This document shows, one piece after another, positions 50,120 through 58,420 of a stretch of 64,000 bases of DNA. The stretch spans positions 36,233-100,232 of the forward strand of contig JACRCX010000106.1 in the NCBI GenBank assembly GCA_016218815.1. The letters run 5' to 3'. The notes beneath the pieces are model-generated. The model was not told where the DNA came from and did no database searches. It was given only the letters and a program-made list of their open reading frames with translations. The position numbers were made by a program, and so were the translations under genes. Positions within the stretch are counted from its first letter, which is position 1. Every line of letters starts with the position of its first letter. This DNA comes from Deltaproteobacteria bacterium (lineage in GTDB: Bacteria; Myxococcota_A; Polyangia; DRWM01; JAAZOP01).

Positions 50120-51439
50120 ATGATCAAGCGACTGGCGTGTCTTGGCGTGGCGCTGCTGCCGTTGGCGGCGTGCGGCGACGATAGCGGAGCGGCGTGCGAG
50201 CCCGCGGCGTGTACCTCGCAGTGCCTGGGCACCGGATACCTCGGCGGCTCGTGCGTCGACGGTTCCTGCCAGTGCTCCGGGCACCCCGGCGCGGACGCGG
50301 ACGCGGATGCCGATGTGACGCGCGACGACGGCGGCGGGGCGGAGGACGCGGCGGCGGAGGAGGGCGGCGGCTGGCGCAGCCAGTGCGAAGCGACCGGCGA
50401 GCACTCCTACATCTGGATCGCGGACACGGGCGAGGGGAAGCTCTCCAAGCTGTGCACGCTGGACGGCGTGGAGGTTGGGCGGTACTGGACGAGCCCGCAG
50501 ACCACGGGCGGCGACCCCTCCCGCACTTCGGTCAACCTGCACGGCGACATGGTCGTGACCAACCGGGAGGTGTCGGGCGGGCCGTCGTCGGTGACCAAGT
50601 TCGCCGGCCTCCTGGAGGATTGCGACGACCGCAACGGTGACGGCGTGATCCAGACCTCGACCGGTCCGACCGACGTGAAGCCCTGGGGCGAGGACGAGTG
50701 CATGCTTTGGAACTCGCCGCTCACCACGGGCGGGACCGCGATCGGGGCGCGGGCGACGGCGTGGGACGGCACCGAGAACCCGGACACCGGCGAGGGCGGC
50801 TTCGTCTGGATCGGCGCGCTCACCACCGGCGACGTGTTCAAGCTCGACGGCAACGACGGCACGATCCTCGAGCGCACGCACGTGACGAACATGCCGTACG
50901 GCGGCGTGATCGACGGCCGCGGCAACTTCTGGATCGTCGGCGGGATGTGCACGGTCGGCCTGTGCCAGGTCGCCCGCGTGAACACCTCGACGCTGGCCAC
51001 GGACTACCGCTCCGTGACCTGCGGCTACGGGATCACGGCGGATGCCGAGGGGCGGATCTGGACGTCGGGCCTGGGCTGCGTCAACCGGCTCGACCCGGTG
51101 ACGACGGAGCAAGTCGCCTACCGTGCCGGCGGCTCTTTCCTGCGCGGCCTTGCGGTGGACGGACTCGGCTCGGTCTGGGTCGCCAACACCGGCGGCAGCG
51201 TCCTGCAGATCAACGAGGCCGACGTGACGCTGGTGCACGAGATCCCGGGGGTCGGGAGCGAGGTGGTCGGCGTCGCGATCGACTTCCAGCAGAACGTCTG
51301 GGCGGTGGCGCAGAGCAGCAGTCACGCGGCGAAGATCAATCCGACGACGTACGAGGTCGAGACCTTCCCGGTGGGCAGCCAGCCGTACACCTACTCCGAC
51401 ATGACCGGGTTCCAGCTCCGCACGGTGATCCTGCTGTAG
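50120..51439 (+). CDS. Lipoprotein with defensin-like module and beta-propeller
   Basis: A 439-residue lipoprotein (lipobox PLAAC, Cys 18). The first mature segment is a Cys module C26-x4-C31-x3-C35-x9-C45-x4-C50-x-C52 with GTGYLGGSC before the fourth Cys, the same spacing as in the 24163-24693 lipoprotein. An Asp/Ala-rich linker (about 56-80) follows. The C-terminal 330 residues have blades of the YncE/Vgb (NHL-like) beta-propeller type, for example YIWIADTGEGKLSKL, GFVWIGALTTGDVFKL, SVWVANTGGSVLQI. It is probably a surface receptor or enzyme. ATG at 50120 has GAGGGAGG upstream. Confidence 0.85.
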   Translation: MIKRLACLGVALLPLAACGDDSGAACEPAACTSQCLGTGYLGGSCVDGSCQCSGHPGADADADADVTRDDGGGAEDAAAEEGGGWRSQCEATGEHSYIWIADTGEGKLSKLCTLDGVEVGRYWTSPQTTGGDPSRTSVNLHGDMVVTNREVSGGPSSVTKFAGLLEDCDDRNGDGVIQTSTGPTDVKPWGEDECMLWNSPLTTGGTAIGARATAWDGTENPDTGEGGFVWIGALTTGDVFKLDGNDGTILERTHVTNMPYGGVIDGRGNFWIVGGMCTVGLCQVARVNTSTLATDYRSVTCGYGITADAEGRIWTSGLGCVNRLDPVTTEQVAYRAGGSFLRGLAVDGLGSVWVANTGGSVLQINEADVTLVHEIPGVGSEVVGVAIDFQQNVWAVAQSSSHAAKINPTTYEVETFPVGSQPYTYSDMTGFQLRTVILL

Positions 51440-51531
51440 GTCCCGGCCGGTCCCCCTACGCACAGGCCCCGACTTGTACTATCTTCACCGCCGTCACGCG
51501 GCCCCGGACGGTCGCGCGCGGGAGGACGACG

Positions 51532-52503
51532 ATGGGATTCCCCGAAACCAGGATGCGGCGGCTGCGCTCGACCCCGTCGATCCGCCGCATGCTCGCGGCA
51601 CCCGCGGTGCCCCCGGCCCGCCTGATCTACCCCGTGTTCCTGGTCGATGGCACGAAGCGGCGCGAGCCGATCACCAGCCTCGCCGGGCAGGCCCGGGTGA
51701 GCATCGACATGCTGGAGAAGGAGCTGCTCCCGGCCGCGGAGGCCGGCGTGGGCGGCGTCCTGTTCTTCGGCGTGCCCGAGGCCAAGGACCCCGGCGGCAC
51801 CGGCGCCTGCCGCGGCGACGGCCTCGTCCAGCAGGCCCTGCGCGTCACTGCCAAGGCGTACCCCGACCTGGTCCTGTTCACCGATGTCTGCCTCTGCGAG
51901 TACACCGACCACGGCCACTGCGGGATCCTGAAGGGCCGCGAGCTGGACAACGATCTGTCGATCGAGGCCCTGGGCCGCATGGCTGTCTCCCACGCCCACG
52001 CCGGCGCCCACGTCGTCGCCCCCTCGGCGATGATGGACGGACAGGTGCGCGCCATCCGCCAGGCGCTCGACGCCGACGACTTCAAGAACACGCTGATCCT
52101 CAGCTACTCGACGAAGTTCGCGTCCGCCCTCTACGGCCCGTTCCGCGAGGCCGCCAACTCCGCGCCCGCCTTCGGCGACCGCCGCGGCTACCAGGCGCCG
52201 TACGACGACGTGAACCAGGCCATCCGCGAGTCGCTCCTCGATGAGGAGGAGGGCGCGGACATGCTCATGGTCAAGCCCGCGATGTTCTACCTCGACATCA
52301 TCCAGCGCCTGCGCCAGCAGACTCTGCTGCCGATCGCCGCGTACCACGTCAGCGGCGAGTACGCGATGCTCCACGCCGCCGCGGAGAAGGGCTACGGCGA
52401 CCTCTCCGGGCTGATCCGCGAGGCGGCCGTGGCGCTGCGCCGCGCCGGCGCCGACTTCATCCTCGCCTACTGGGCGCCGGAGTGGCGCAAGCATCTGGGG
52501 TAG
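51532..52503 (+). CDS. hemB: Porphobilinogen synthase (delta-aminolevulinate dehydratase)
   Basis: A 323-residue enzyme (EC 4.2.1.24) that joins two delta-aminolevulinate molecules to give porphobilinogen, the second step of the haem and corrin branch. Schiff-base Lys 248 (MVKPAM), Lys 195 (YSTKFAS) and the Cys set DVCLCEYTDHGHC at 119-130 (Cys 120, 122 and 130, zinc-type) are present. Length and motifs are normal. The ATG at 51532 has GGAGGA upstream. The next gene begins 29 bases later, with its start inside a heptamer array. Confidence 0.97.
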   Translation: MGFPETRMRRLRSTPSIRRMLAAPAVPPARLIYPVFLVDGTKRREPITSLAGQARVSIDMLEKELLPAAEAGVGGVLFFGVPEAKDPGGTGACRGDGLVQQALRVTAKAYPDLVLFTDVCLCEYTDHGHCGILKGRELDNDLSIEALGRMAVSHAHAGAHVVAPSAMMDGQVRAIRQALDADDFKNTLILSYSTKFASALYGPFREAANSAPAFGDRRGYQAPYDDVNQAIRESLLDEEEGADMLMVKPAMFYLDIIQRLRQQTLLPIAAYHVSGEYAMLHAAAEKGYGDLSGLIREAAVALRRAGADFILAYWAPEWRKHLG

Positions 52504-52515
52504 GTTGGGAGACTA

Positions 52516-52550
52516 GTCGTGGGTCGTGAGTCGTGAGTCGTGAGTCCCGC
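52516..52550 (+). repeat. GTY heptamer array 7, at the start of the NuoE-NuoF fusion gene
   Basis: Units GTCGTGG, GTCGTGA, GTCGTGA, GTCGTGA, then GTCCCGC. Each unit carries a GTG, so GTG occurs every seven bases in changing frames; the one at 52533 is in frame with the gene. Confidence 0.85.
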
Positions 52551-55160
52551 TCCGAAGCCACGGGTTGGCTGATCGCCTCGCTCCAGGAGGCGCAACGCGC
52601 CGAGGGATACCTCTCGCGCGAGGCGATGCTGCGCATCGCGAAGGACACGGGCGTCGAGGCCGCGCGCGTATGGGGCGTCGCGACGTTCTTCGACCAGTTC
52701 CGCTTCCACCCGCCGGGACGCCACGCGGTCCGCGTCTGCTGCGGCACCGCCTGCCATCTCAAGGGCTCGGAGATCCTGCTGGACGAGTGCCGCCGCCGCA
52801 TGAGCATCGATTCCGGACAGACCACCCCGGATTGCGAATTTTCTCTCGATCGCGTCGCCTGCGTCGGCTGCTGCACCCTCGCCCCCGTCGTCCTCGACGG
52901 GGAGAAGATCCACGCCAAGGCCGACCCCACAACCGTCCAGGGGATCATCATCAGGTCGGAGCTGGAAAAGAAGGACGGCGGCCCTCAGCCCCCGGTCCGG
53001 CATCCCAGAACTGTGGAACCACCTGCTGCGTCGTCGTGGTCGTCGTCGTCGGGACGCCTGGGCGCGTCCGACGCCTCCCCGAAACTCCGCGACGACGACG
53101 ACGACCACGACCACGACGACGCGATGGACCGGTCGCGAGCCGGCGCGGCGCTAAGCCCCGTGCCGCCCTCCTCCTTCCTCGCCGCCCTGCGCGCGCGCGC
53201 CGACGCGACGTGGACGGCGCTGTGGGACGGGACGACGCCGACCGTGTGGGTCGGGACGGCCACGTGCGGCAAGGCCGCCGGCGCCGACAAGGTACTGGAG
53301 GCGTTTCGCCGCGTGACGGGCGCCCGCGATCCCGAACTCACGACTCACGACTCCCGACTCCCGACTCCCCTTCCCGCCGCCGTGCCCGAACTCACGACTC
53401 ACGACTCACGACTCACGACTCCCGCCTGGAAGATCCTCGAAGTCGGCTGCCTGGGCCATTGCTACGCGGAGCCGATGGCGATCGTGCGGCATCCGGCCTG
53501 GCCGCCGCTGGTCTTCGGGCACCTGAGCGCGGCGTCCGCGGAGTCGATCGCGGCGCGGCTCCTGGCGGGGGAGGAGCCGCCGTTCGAGCTGGTGCTGGGG
53601 GCGCTGGAGCCCAACGAGCTGCTGCCGACGATGGAGGACATGCCGCGCTACGCGGGCGAGCTGCGCTGGCTGCTGCGGCGCGCGGGGCGCATCGTGCCGG
53701 GCGACGTGGAACAGTACGTGCGGCACGACGGGTACGCCGGTCTGGCCAAGGCGTTGGCGATGGCGCCCGAGGACGTGATCGCCCAGGTGCGGCGGGCGGG
53801 ACTGCGCGGGCTCGGCGGCGGCGGGTTCGCCGCCGCCCGGAAGTGGGAGGAATGCCGCAAGGCGCCGGGGGACGAGCGGACCGTGATCGCGAACGGCGAC
53901 GAGGGCGATCCCGGGGCCTTCATGGATCGCACGCTGATGGAGAGCGACCCGCACGCGATCCTCGAGGGGATGGCGATCGTCGGCCACGCGGTCGGCGCGC
54001 GGCGCGGCTACGTCTACGTCCGGGCCGAGTATCCGCTGGCGGTGCGGACCATGACCGAGGCCGTCCTCAACGCGCGGGCGGAGGGGATCCTGGGCGACGG
54101 GATGATGGGGACGTCGGTCCCGTTCGACGTGAAGATCTGCCAGGGCGCGGGCGCCTTCGTGTGCGGGGAATCGAGCGCGCTCATGGCGTCGCTCGAGGGC
54201 CGGCGCGGCTACCCGCGCGTGCGGCCGCCGCACTCGACCGAGCAGGGCCTGTGGAACCGCCCGACCGTGCTGAACAACGTCAAGACGCTGGCGGCGACGG
54301 CGCGGATCCTGGAACGCGGCGCCGACGAGTTCGCCGCGGTCGGCACGGCGCGCAGCAAGGGGACGGCGGTGTTCGCGTTGGCGGGGAAGATCGTCAACCC
54401 CGGGCTGGTCGAGGTGCCGATGGGGACGACGCTGCGGCGTGTCGTCCAGGAGTTGGGGGGCGGGGTGCCCGGCGGGCGCGCGCTGCGCGCGGTGCAGATC
54501 GGCGGGCCCTCGGGCGGCTGCCTCCCCGCCTCCGCACTGGACACTCCGGTCGATTTCGACTCGCTCGCCGGGGCCGGCGCGATGATGGGTTCCGGCGGGC
54601 TCGTCGTCCTCGACGAGGAGGACTGCCTGGTCGAGACGGCGCGCTACTTCATGGAGTTCGCCCGCGGCGAATCGTGCGGGAAGTGCACGTTCTGCCGCGA
54701 GGGGACGCACCGGCTGCTCGAGCTGCTCACGCGCATCACCTGCGGTGCGGGGATTCCGGGCGACCTGCGCGAGCTGGAGGACCTGGCGAAGGCCGTGGCC
54801 GAAGGCTCGGCGTGCAACCTGGGGAAGACCGCGCCGCGACCGGTGCTGACGACGCTGCGGCACTTCCGCGAGGAGTACGAGGAGCACATCCTGGGAAAGC
54901 GGTGCCGGGCCAAGGTCTGCCGGCCGCTGATCAGCTACCGCATCGACCTGACGAAGTGCGCGCGCGGGTGCGACGCCTGCGTCGGAAGCTGCCCGACCGA
55001 GGCGATCTCGACCGATCCGAAGACGCGCAAGAAGGTGATCGACCCCGCGCTGTGCGTGAAATGCCGCTCGTGCGCCCGCGTCTGCCCGGCCGAGTACGAC
55101 GCCGTGGTCATCTCCTCCCCGGCCGAGCCCGGCACCCCGCCGGAACGGAGCTGCGGCTGA
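52533..55160 (+). CDS. NuoE-NuoF fusion, NAD(P)H-ferredoxin-type diaphorase subunit
   Basis: An 875-residue fusion protein. Residues 1-145 are NuoE-like ([2Fe-2S] ligands C69, C74, C110, C114). Residues 150-205 are a low-complexity Ser/Asp linker. Residues 210-345 are a thioredoxin-like [2Fe-2S] domain (C245, C306, C310) interrupted by a repeat-coded insert at 267-297. From 350 on it is NuoF-like: GLRGLGGGGF (NADH), NGDEGDPGAFMDR (FMN), ESCGKCTFCREG ([4Fe-4S]), and a C-terminal double [4Fe-4S] ferredoxin domain (CARGCDACVGSCP, CVKCRSCARVCP). It takes electrons from NAD(P)H through FMN to the clusters, or the reverse. The start codon is a GTG inside the heptamer array and no ribosome site sits at normal range. 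Its stop overlaps the next ATG. Confidence 0.9.
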   Translation: MSRESRSEATGWLIASLQEAQRAEGYLSREAMLRIAKDTGVEAARVWGVATFFDQFRFHPPGRHAVRVCCGTACHLKGSEILLDECRRRMSIDSGQTTPDCEFSLDRVACVGCCTLAPVVLDGEKIHAKADPTTVQGIIIRSELEKKDGGPQPPVRHPRTVEPPAASSWSSSSGRLGASDASPKLRDDDDDHDHDDAMDRSRAGAALSPVPPSSFLAALRARADATWTALWDGTTPTVWVGTATCGKAAGADKVLEAFRRVTGARDPELTTHDSRLPTPLPAAVPELTTHDSRLTTPAWKILEVGCLGHCYAEPMAIVRHPAWPPLVFGHLSAASAESIAARLLAGEEPPFELVLGALEPNELLPTMEDMPRYAGELRWLLRRAGRIVPGDVEQYVRHDGYAGLAKALAMAPEDVIAQVRRAGLRGLGGGGFAAARKWEECRKAPGDERTVIANGDEGDPGAFMDRTLMESDPHAILEGMAIVGHAVGARRGYVYVRAEYPLAVRTMTEAVLNARAEGILGDGMMGTSVPFDVKICQGAGAFVCGESSALMASLEGRRGYPRVRPPHSTEQGLWNRPTVLNNVKTLAATARILERGADEFAAVGTARSKGTAVFALAGKIVNPGLVEVPMGTTLRRVVQELGGGVPGGRALRAVQIGGPSGGCLPASALDTPVDFDSLAGAGAMMGSGGLVVLDEEDCLVETARYFMEFARGESCGKCTFCREGTHRLLELLTRITCGAGIPGDLRELEDLAKAVAEGSACNLGKTAPRPVLTTLRHFREEYEEHILGKRCRAKVCRPLISYRIDLTKCARGCDACVGSCPTEAISTDPKTRKKVIDPALCVKCRSCARVCPAEYDAVVISSPAEPGTPPERSCG
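53028..53122 (+). repeat. Large inverted repeat coding for Ser and Asp runs
   Basis: The left arm (GTCGTCGTGGTCGTCGTCG type, about 53029-53053) is complementary to the right arm (CGACGACGACGACGACCACG type, about 53089-53122). The loop carries a smaller GGACGC/GCGTCC pair. The arms code for a Ser-rich and an Asp-rich run in the linker between the NuoE and NuoF-type domains. Confidence 0.7.
53336..53424 (+). repeat. GTY heptamer arrays 8, inside the NuoE-NuoF fusion
   Basis: Two runs of ACTCACG/ACTCCCG (53336-53369 and 53390-53424) which on the minus strand read GTCGTGA and GTCGGGA units. The coding frame stays open, giving twice the peptide PELTTHDSRL in the thioredoxin-like domain. Confidence 0.85.
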
Positions 55161-55798
55161 TGGCGCGCGTGACCATCCTCATCGACGGTCGTGAGGTGTC
55201 GGCGGACGCGGGGCAGCCGCTGCTGTGGGCGGCGCTCGACGCCGGGATCCACATCCCGAACCTGTGCGCCATCCGCGACGAGTTCCCGGACGGCAACTGC
55301 CGGCTGTGCTTCGTGGGGCTCGAGGGCCGGGCCGAGCCGGTCTTGAGCTGCGCGGTGCGGCCGAAGGACGGGATGGTCGTGCGGGCGGCGACGCCGGAGC
55401 TGGCCGCGCTGCGACGCACGGGCTTCGAGCTGCTGCTGGGCGCGCACGCGCCGACGTGCCACGGTTGTGCGGCACTCAAGTCGTGCGAGCTGATCAAGAT
55501 CGCGAAGCGCGAGAAGTGGCCGCTGCGGTCGAAACGCTTCGCGCTGCGGCCGATCACGACGCCGGCGGACGGGCGCCATTCCGCGATCCGCCTGGAGCCC
55601 GACAAGTGCGTGTGGTGCAAGCGGTGCATCGTCGAGTGCCGTCGCGTGCGCCCGGAGGACCCGCTGCTGGAGTTCGCGCACCGTGGTCCGCGGGCCGTGC
55701 TGTCGACGTTCCAGGGCGATCCCCTGCCCGAGTCGTGCGCCGGATGCCTGCGGTGCGTCGAGGTCTGCCCGACCGCGGGGTTGAACCGCAAGCCGTAG
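55160..55798 (+). CDS. HoxU/NuoG-like iron-sulfur subunit
   Basis: A 212-residue protein. It has an N-terminal [2Fe-2S] domain (NLCAIRDEFPDGNCRLC, then SCAV), the His-Cys [4Fe-4S] site of NuoG/HoxU (HAPTCHGCAALKSC) and a C-terminal double-cluster ferredoxin domain (CVWCKRCIVEC and CAGCLRCVEVCP). This matches the small NuoG-like subunit of the HoxEFU diaphorase or of related formate dehydrogenases and hydrogenases. It would pass electrons from the NuoE-NuoF fusion to a catalytic partner. No such partner is in the window. The ATG at 55160 overlaps the stop of the fusion gene by one base (TGATG). Confidence 0.88.
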   Translation: MARVTILIDGREVSADAGQPLLWAALDAGIHIPNLCAIRDEFPDGNCRLCFVGLEGRAEPVLSCAVRPKDGMVVRAATPELAALRRTGFELLLGAHAPTCHGCAALKSCELIKIAKREKWPLRSKRFALRPITTPADGRHSAIRLEPDKCVWCKRCIVECRRVRPEDPLLEFAHRGPRAVLSTFQGDPLPESCAGCLRCVEVCPTAGLNRKP

Positions 55799-55859
55799 CC
55801 GGGTAGACCGGAGACGAGGAGGAGTGGTCTTGTTCAACGGGTCGTGCTTCGAGGGTGCC

Positions 55860-58409
55860 ATGGGCAAGCTCCGCTTGCCCGTGCCCGCCGCTGCTGGGTG
55901 GCTGCCGATGGCCCGCGCCGGACTGTTGCTCCTGGCGCTCGTGCCCGCGTGCTCGCGCAAGTCCTCGCCGGGCGGGGGCGGCGCGTCGGGTCCGGTGCAG
56001 GCGGTGGCCTGGTCCGACGGGGAGGTGGAGGCCGTCGGCGCGTCCGGGCCGTTCGACGGGCGGCTCGACCTGTTCACGCTGCTGGGGGACGTCGTGTACG
56101 AGGGGGCGCCGGGCCACGTGGAGCTGGGGTTCCCGGTGCTGCGCGACGACCAGCGCGAGGCGTTCATGTTCACGCCGCCGCTGCGGCTTCGCTTCCGCAA
56201 CCTGCCGCTGCGGCCGGAGGCGCGGCTCGTGTTCGGCTACGGGATCACCATCCGCAAGCAGGGCGAGGCGGCGCCGATCGAGTTCCGCGTGGAGCTCGAT
56301 CGCGGCGCGGGTCTCGAACGGCTGTTCGCGGAGACGGTGCAGGCGAAGGAGCCCGGGGCGAACGAGTGGCTGGAGGCCGACGTGGCGCTGCCGGCGCCCG
56401 CGGAGCCCGGCGCGCGCTGCGACCTCGTGCTGTCGGTGGACGGTGGCCGCGAGGGGCTGATCGCCGACTGGTCGTGGCCCGCAATTGTCTCCGACCGGCG
56501 GGACCCGGCGCCCGATCGCTCGACGGTGGCGGCGGAGCCCGCGCGGCAGGACCTGCTCGAGCAGTTCCCGCAGGCGTCGCGCCTGGCGAACCCGCAGGGC
56601 AAGGCGCCGCACGAGATCCAGGTCGGGCTGATGGCGGAGATGGCGCTGCGGCCGGCGGTCGTCGTGCCCCAGGGCTCGTCGCTGCGCTACCGGATCCACG
56701 CCGGCCCGTCCGATTCCCTGCGCTTCCGGTTCCACGTCCTGCCGCACTGGCCCGCGGACGGCTCGGGACGCGCCGGCACGGTGGGCTTCACGGTGCGAAG
56801 CCGGCCGGCCGTCGACGCGTCCGGGGACGCCGTCTGGACGACGTCCGGGAAGCGCGCGCTCGCGATCGAGCCCGGTGCCGTGGGGCCGTGGCCGCGCGAG
56901 GCATCCGGCCTGCTGCCGCTCGGCCTGGTCGCGGACGGCGAGGTCGAGCTGGAGCTGGCCGCGTCCAGCGACCTGCCGCAGGAGTGGGCGACGCCGGGCT
57001 TCACGCAGCTCGAGGTCGTGACGCAGCGGTCCGTGCCGCGCCGCGCCCGCGGCGACGGCGGCCGAAACGTCGTCGTGCTGCTCGCCGACTCGCTGCGCAT
57101 GGACCACGTCGGGCTCTACGGGTACGACCGCGACACGACGCCCCACCTCGACGCCGCGGCGCGGGAGCGGGGCGTGATCTTCGACCAGGCGACGGCGGCC
57201 GCGTCGTGGACGCTGCCTTCGGTCGCTTCGCTGTTCACCGGCGTCTATCCCGTGCGCCACCGCGTGATCCACCCGGAGCGCTCGCTCCTGCCGGCGAGCT
57301 GGCAGACGTGGGCGGATCAACTGCGGGCGGCCGGCTACAGCACGGCGGGATTCACCTCCAACCCGCTGCTCGGCCGGGACCACGGGTTCATCGACGGGTT
57401 CGAGGACCAACACGAGGAGCTGTTCGCGGGCGCGGGACGGCTGATGGAGCGCGTCGCCGACTGGATCGCGAGCCACAAGGACGAGCGGTTCTTCGTCTAC
57501 GCGCACTTCATGGAGCCGCACGCGCCGTACGTCGCGCCGGCGCCCTTCTACGACATGTTCGATCCCGGCTATACGGGCTCGGTCGACCACGACACCTGGA
57601 GCATCTTCGGCAACCCCGCCGTGCGGCCCATGGTGCTGGCCATCGCCGGCGGCTTCCCGGTCGACGTGCGCGACGACCTGGGCGAGCAGTCGGTCCGCGA
57701 GGGCGAACGCATCGCCGCCGGGCCGCCGCTCCTGCGCCGGCTCATGGCCCTGTACGACGGCGAGGTGCGCTGGTTCGACGAGCAGCTCGGCAAGATGCTC
57801 GATCTGCTGGCGGCGCAGGGGCTGGAGGGCGAGACGCTCGTCGTCGTGGTCTCCGACCACGGCGAGGAGTTCGGCGAGCACGGCCACTACGGGCACTCGT
57901 TCGATCTGTACGACACGCTGCTGCACGTGCCGCTCGTCTTCCTCGATCCCGACGCGACCGGCCCGCGGCACGTCGCGGCGCAGGTCTCCCTGGTGGACGT
58001 GCTGCCGATGCTGCTCGAGCGGCTGGGGCTGCCGATCCCCGAGGGGCTGGACGGGCTTACGCTGGCGCAGGCGGAAGCGGCCGGACCGGAGCGCGTGGTG
58101 TTCGGGCAGACCTCGCACTACGTGGACTCGCGTGCCGGCGCCAACCCGGACCGGACCGAGGCGGTGTGCGCCCGCAACGCGTCGCGCAAGCTGATCCACG
58201 TGCCGCGCGACGATGGCTGGGAGGCGTACGAGCTGGTCGCGGACCCGGCGGAGCGGTCGCCGGTCGCCGCGGACGACGCCGCGTTCGCCGAGTGGCGGGC
58301 CACGCTGGTCGAGACGGCGGCGCCTCTGTGGTCGCTCGCGCACCGCGCCCCGCGCCCGCCCGCGCGGCGCGAGGAGGCGATCCTGCGCGCCCTGGGCTAC
58401 ATCGAGTAG
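55860..58409 (+). CDS. Sulfatase-fold (alkaline phosphatase superfamily) lipoprotein
   Basis: An 849-residue protein with a signal ending in LVPAC, so probably a lipoprotein. Residues about 40-390 form a beta-rich N-terminal region. The C-terminal catalytic domain has LADSLRMDH (metal-binding Asp), SWTLPSVASLFTG and SDHGEEFGEHGHYGH (metal ligands). At the usual CxPxR site the nucleophile position is Thr (TLPSV), not Cys/Ser, so a formylglycine sulfatase is unlikely; a phosphodiesterase or phosphoethanolamine-type transferase is more likely. ATG at 55860 chosen; TTG at 55830 (better Shine-Dalgarno) and ATG at 55908 are other options. Follows the HoxU-like gene by 61 bases. Confidence 0.83.
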   Translation: MGKLRLPVPAAAGWLPMARAGLLLLALVPACSRKSSPGGGGASGPVQAVAWSDGEVEAVGASGPFDGRLDLFTLLGDVVYEGAPGHVELGFPVLRDDQREAFMFTPPLRLRFRNLPLRPEARLVFGYGITIRKQGEAAPIEFRVELDRGAGLERLFAETVQAKEPGANEWLEADVALPAPAEPGARCDLVLSVDGGREGLIADWSWPAIVSDRRDPAPDRSTVAAEPARQDLLEQFPQASRLANPQGKAPHEIQVGLMAEMALRPAVVVPQGSSLRYRIHAGPSDSLRFRFHVLPHWPADGSGRAGTVGFTVRSRPAVDASGDAVWTTSGKRALAIEPGAVGPWPREASGLLPLGLVADGEVELELAASSDLPQEWATPGFTQLEVVTQRSVPRRARGDGGRNVVVLLADSLRMDHVGLYGYDRDTTPHLDAAARERGVIFDQATAAASWTLPSVASLFTGVYPVRHRVIHPERSLLPASWQTWADQLRAAGYSTAGFTSNPLLGRDHGFIDGFEDQHEELFAGAGRLMERVADWIASHKDERFFVYAHFMEPHAPYVAPAPFYDMFDPGYTGSVDHDTWSIFGNPAVRPMVLAIAGGFPVDVRDDLGEQSVREGERIAAGPPLLRRLMALYDGEVRWFDEQLGKMLDLLAAQGLEGETLVVVVSDHGEEFGEHGHYGHSFDLYDTLLHVPLVFLDPDATGPRHVAAQVSLVDVLPMLLERLGLPIPEGLDGLTLAQAEAAGPERVVFGQTSHYVDSRAGANPDRTEAVCARNASRKLIHVPRDDGWEAYELVADPAERSPVAADDAAFAEWRATLVETAAPLWSLAHRAPRPPARREEAILRALGYIE

Positions 58410-58420
58410 GACGGCGTCCG

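Noticed and set aside
14867..53424. Heptamer arrays as CRISPR arrays
   Set aside because: Units are only seven bases with no spacers, and no cas genes are present.
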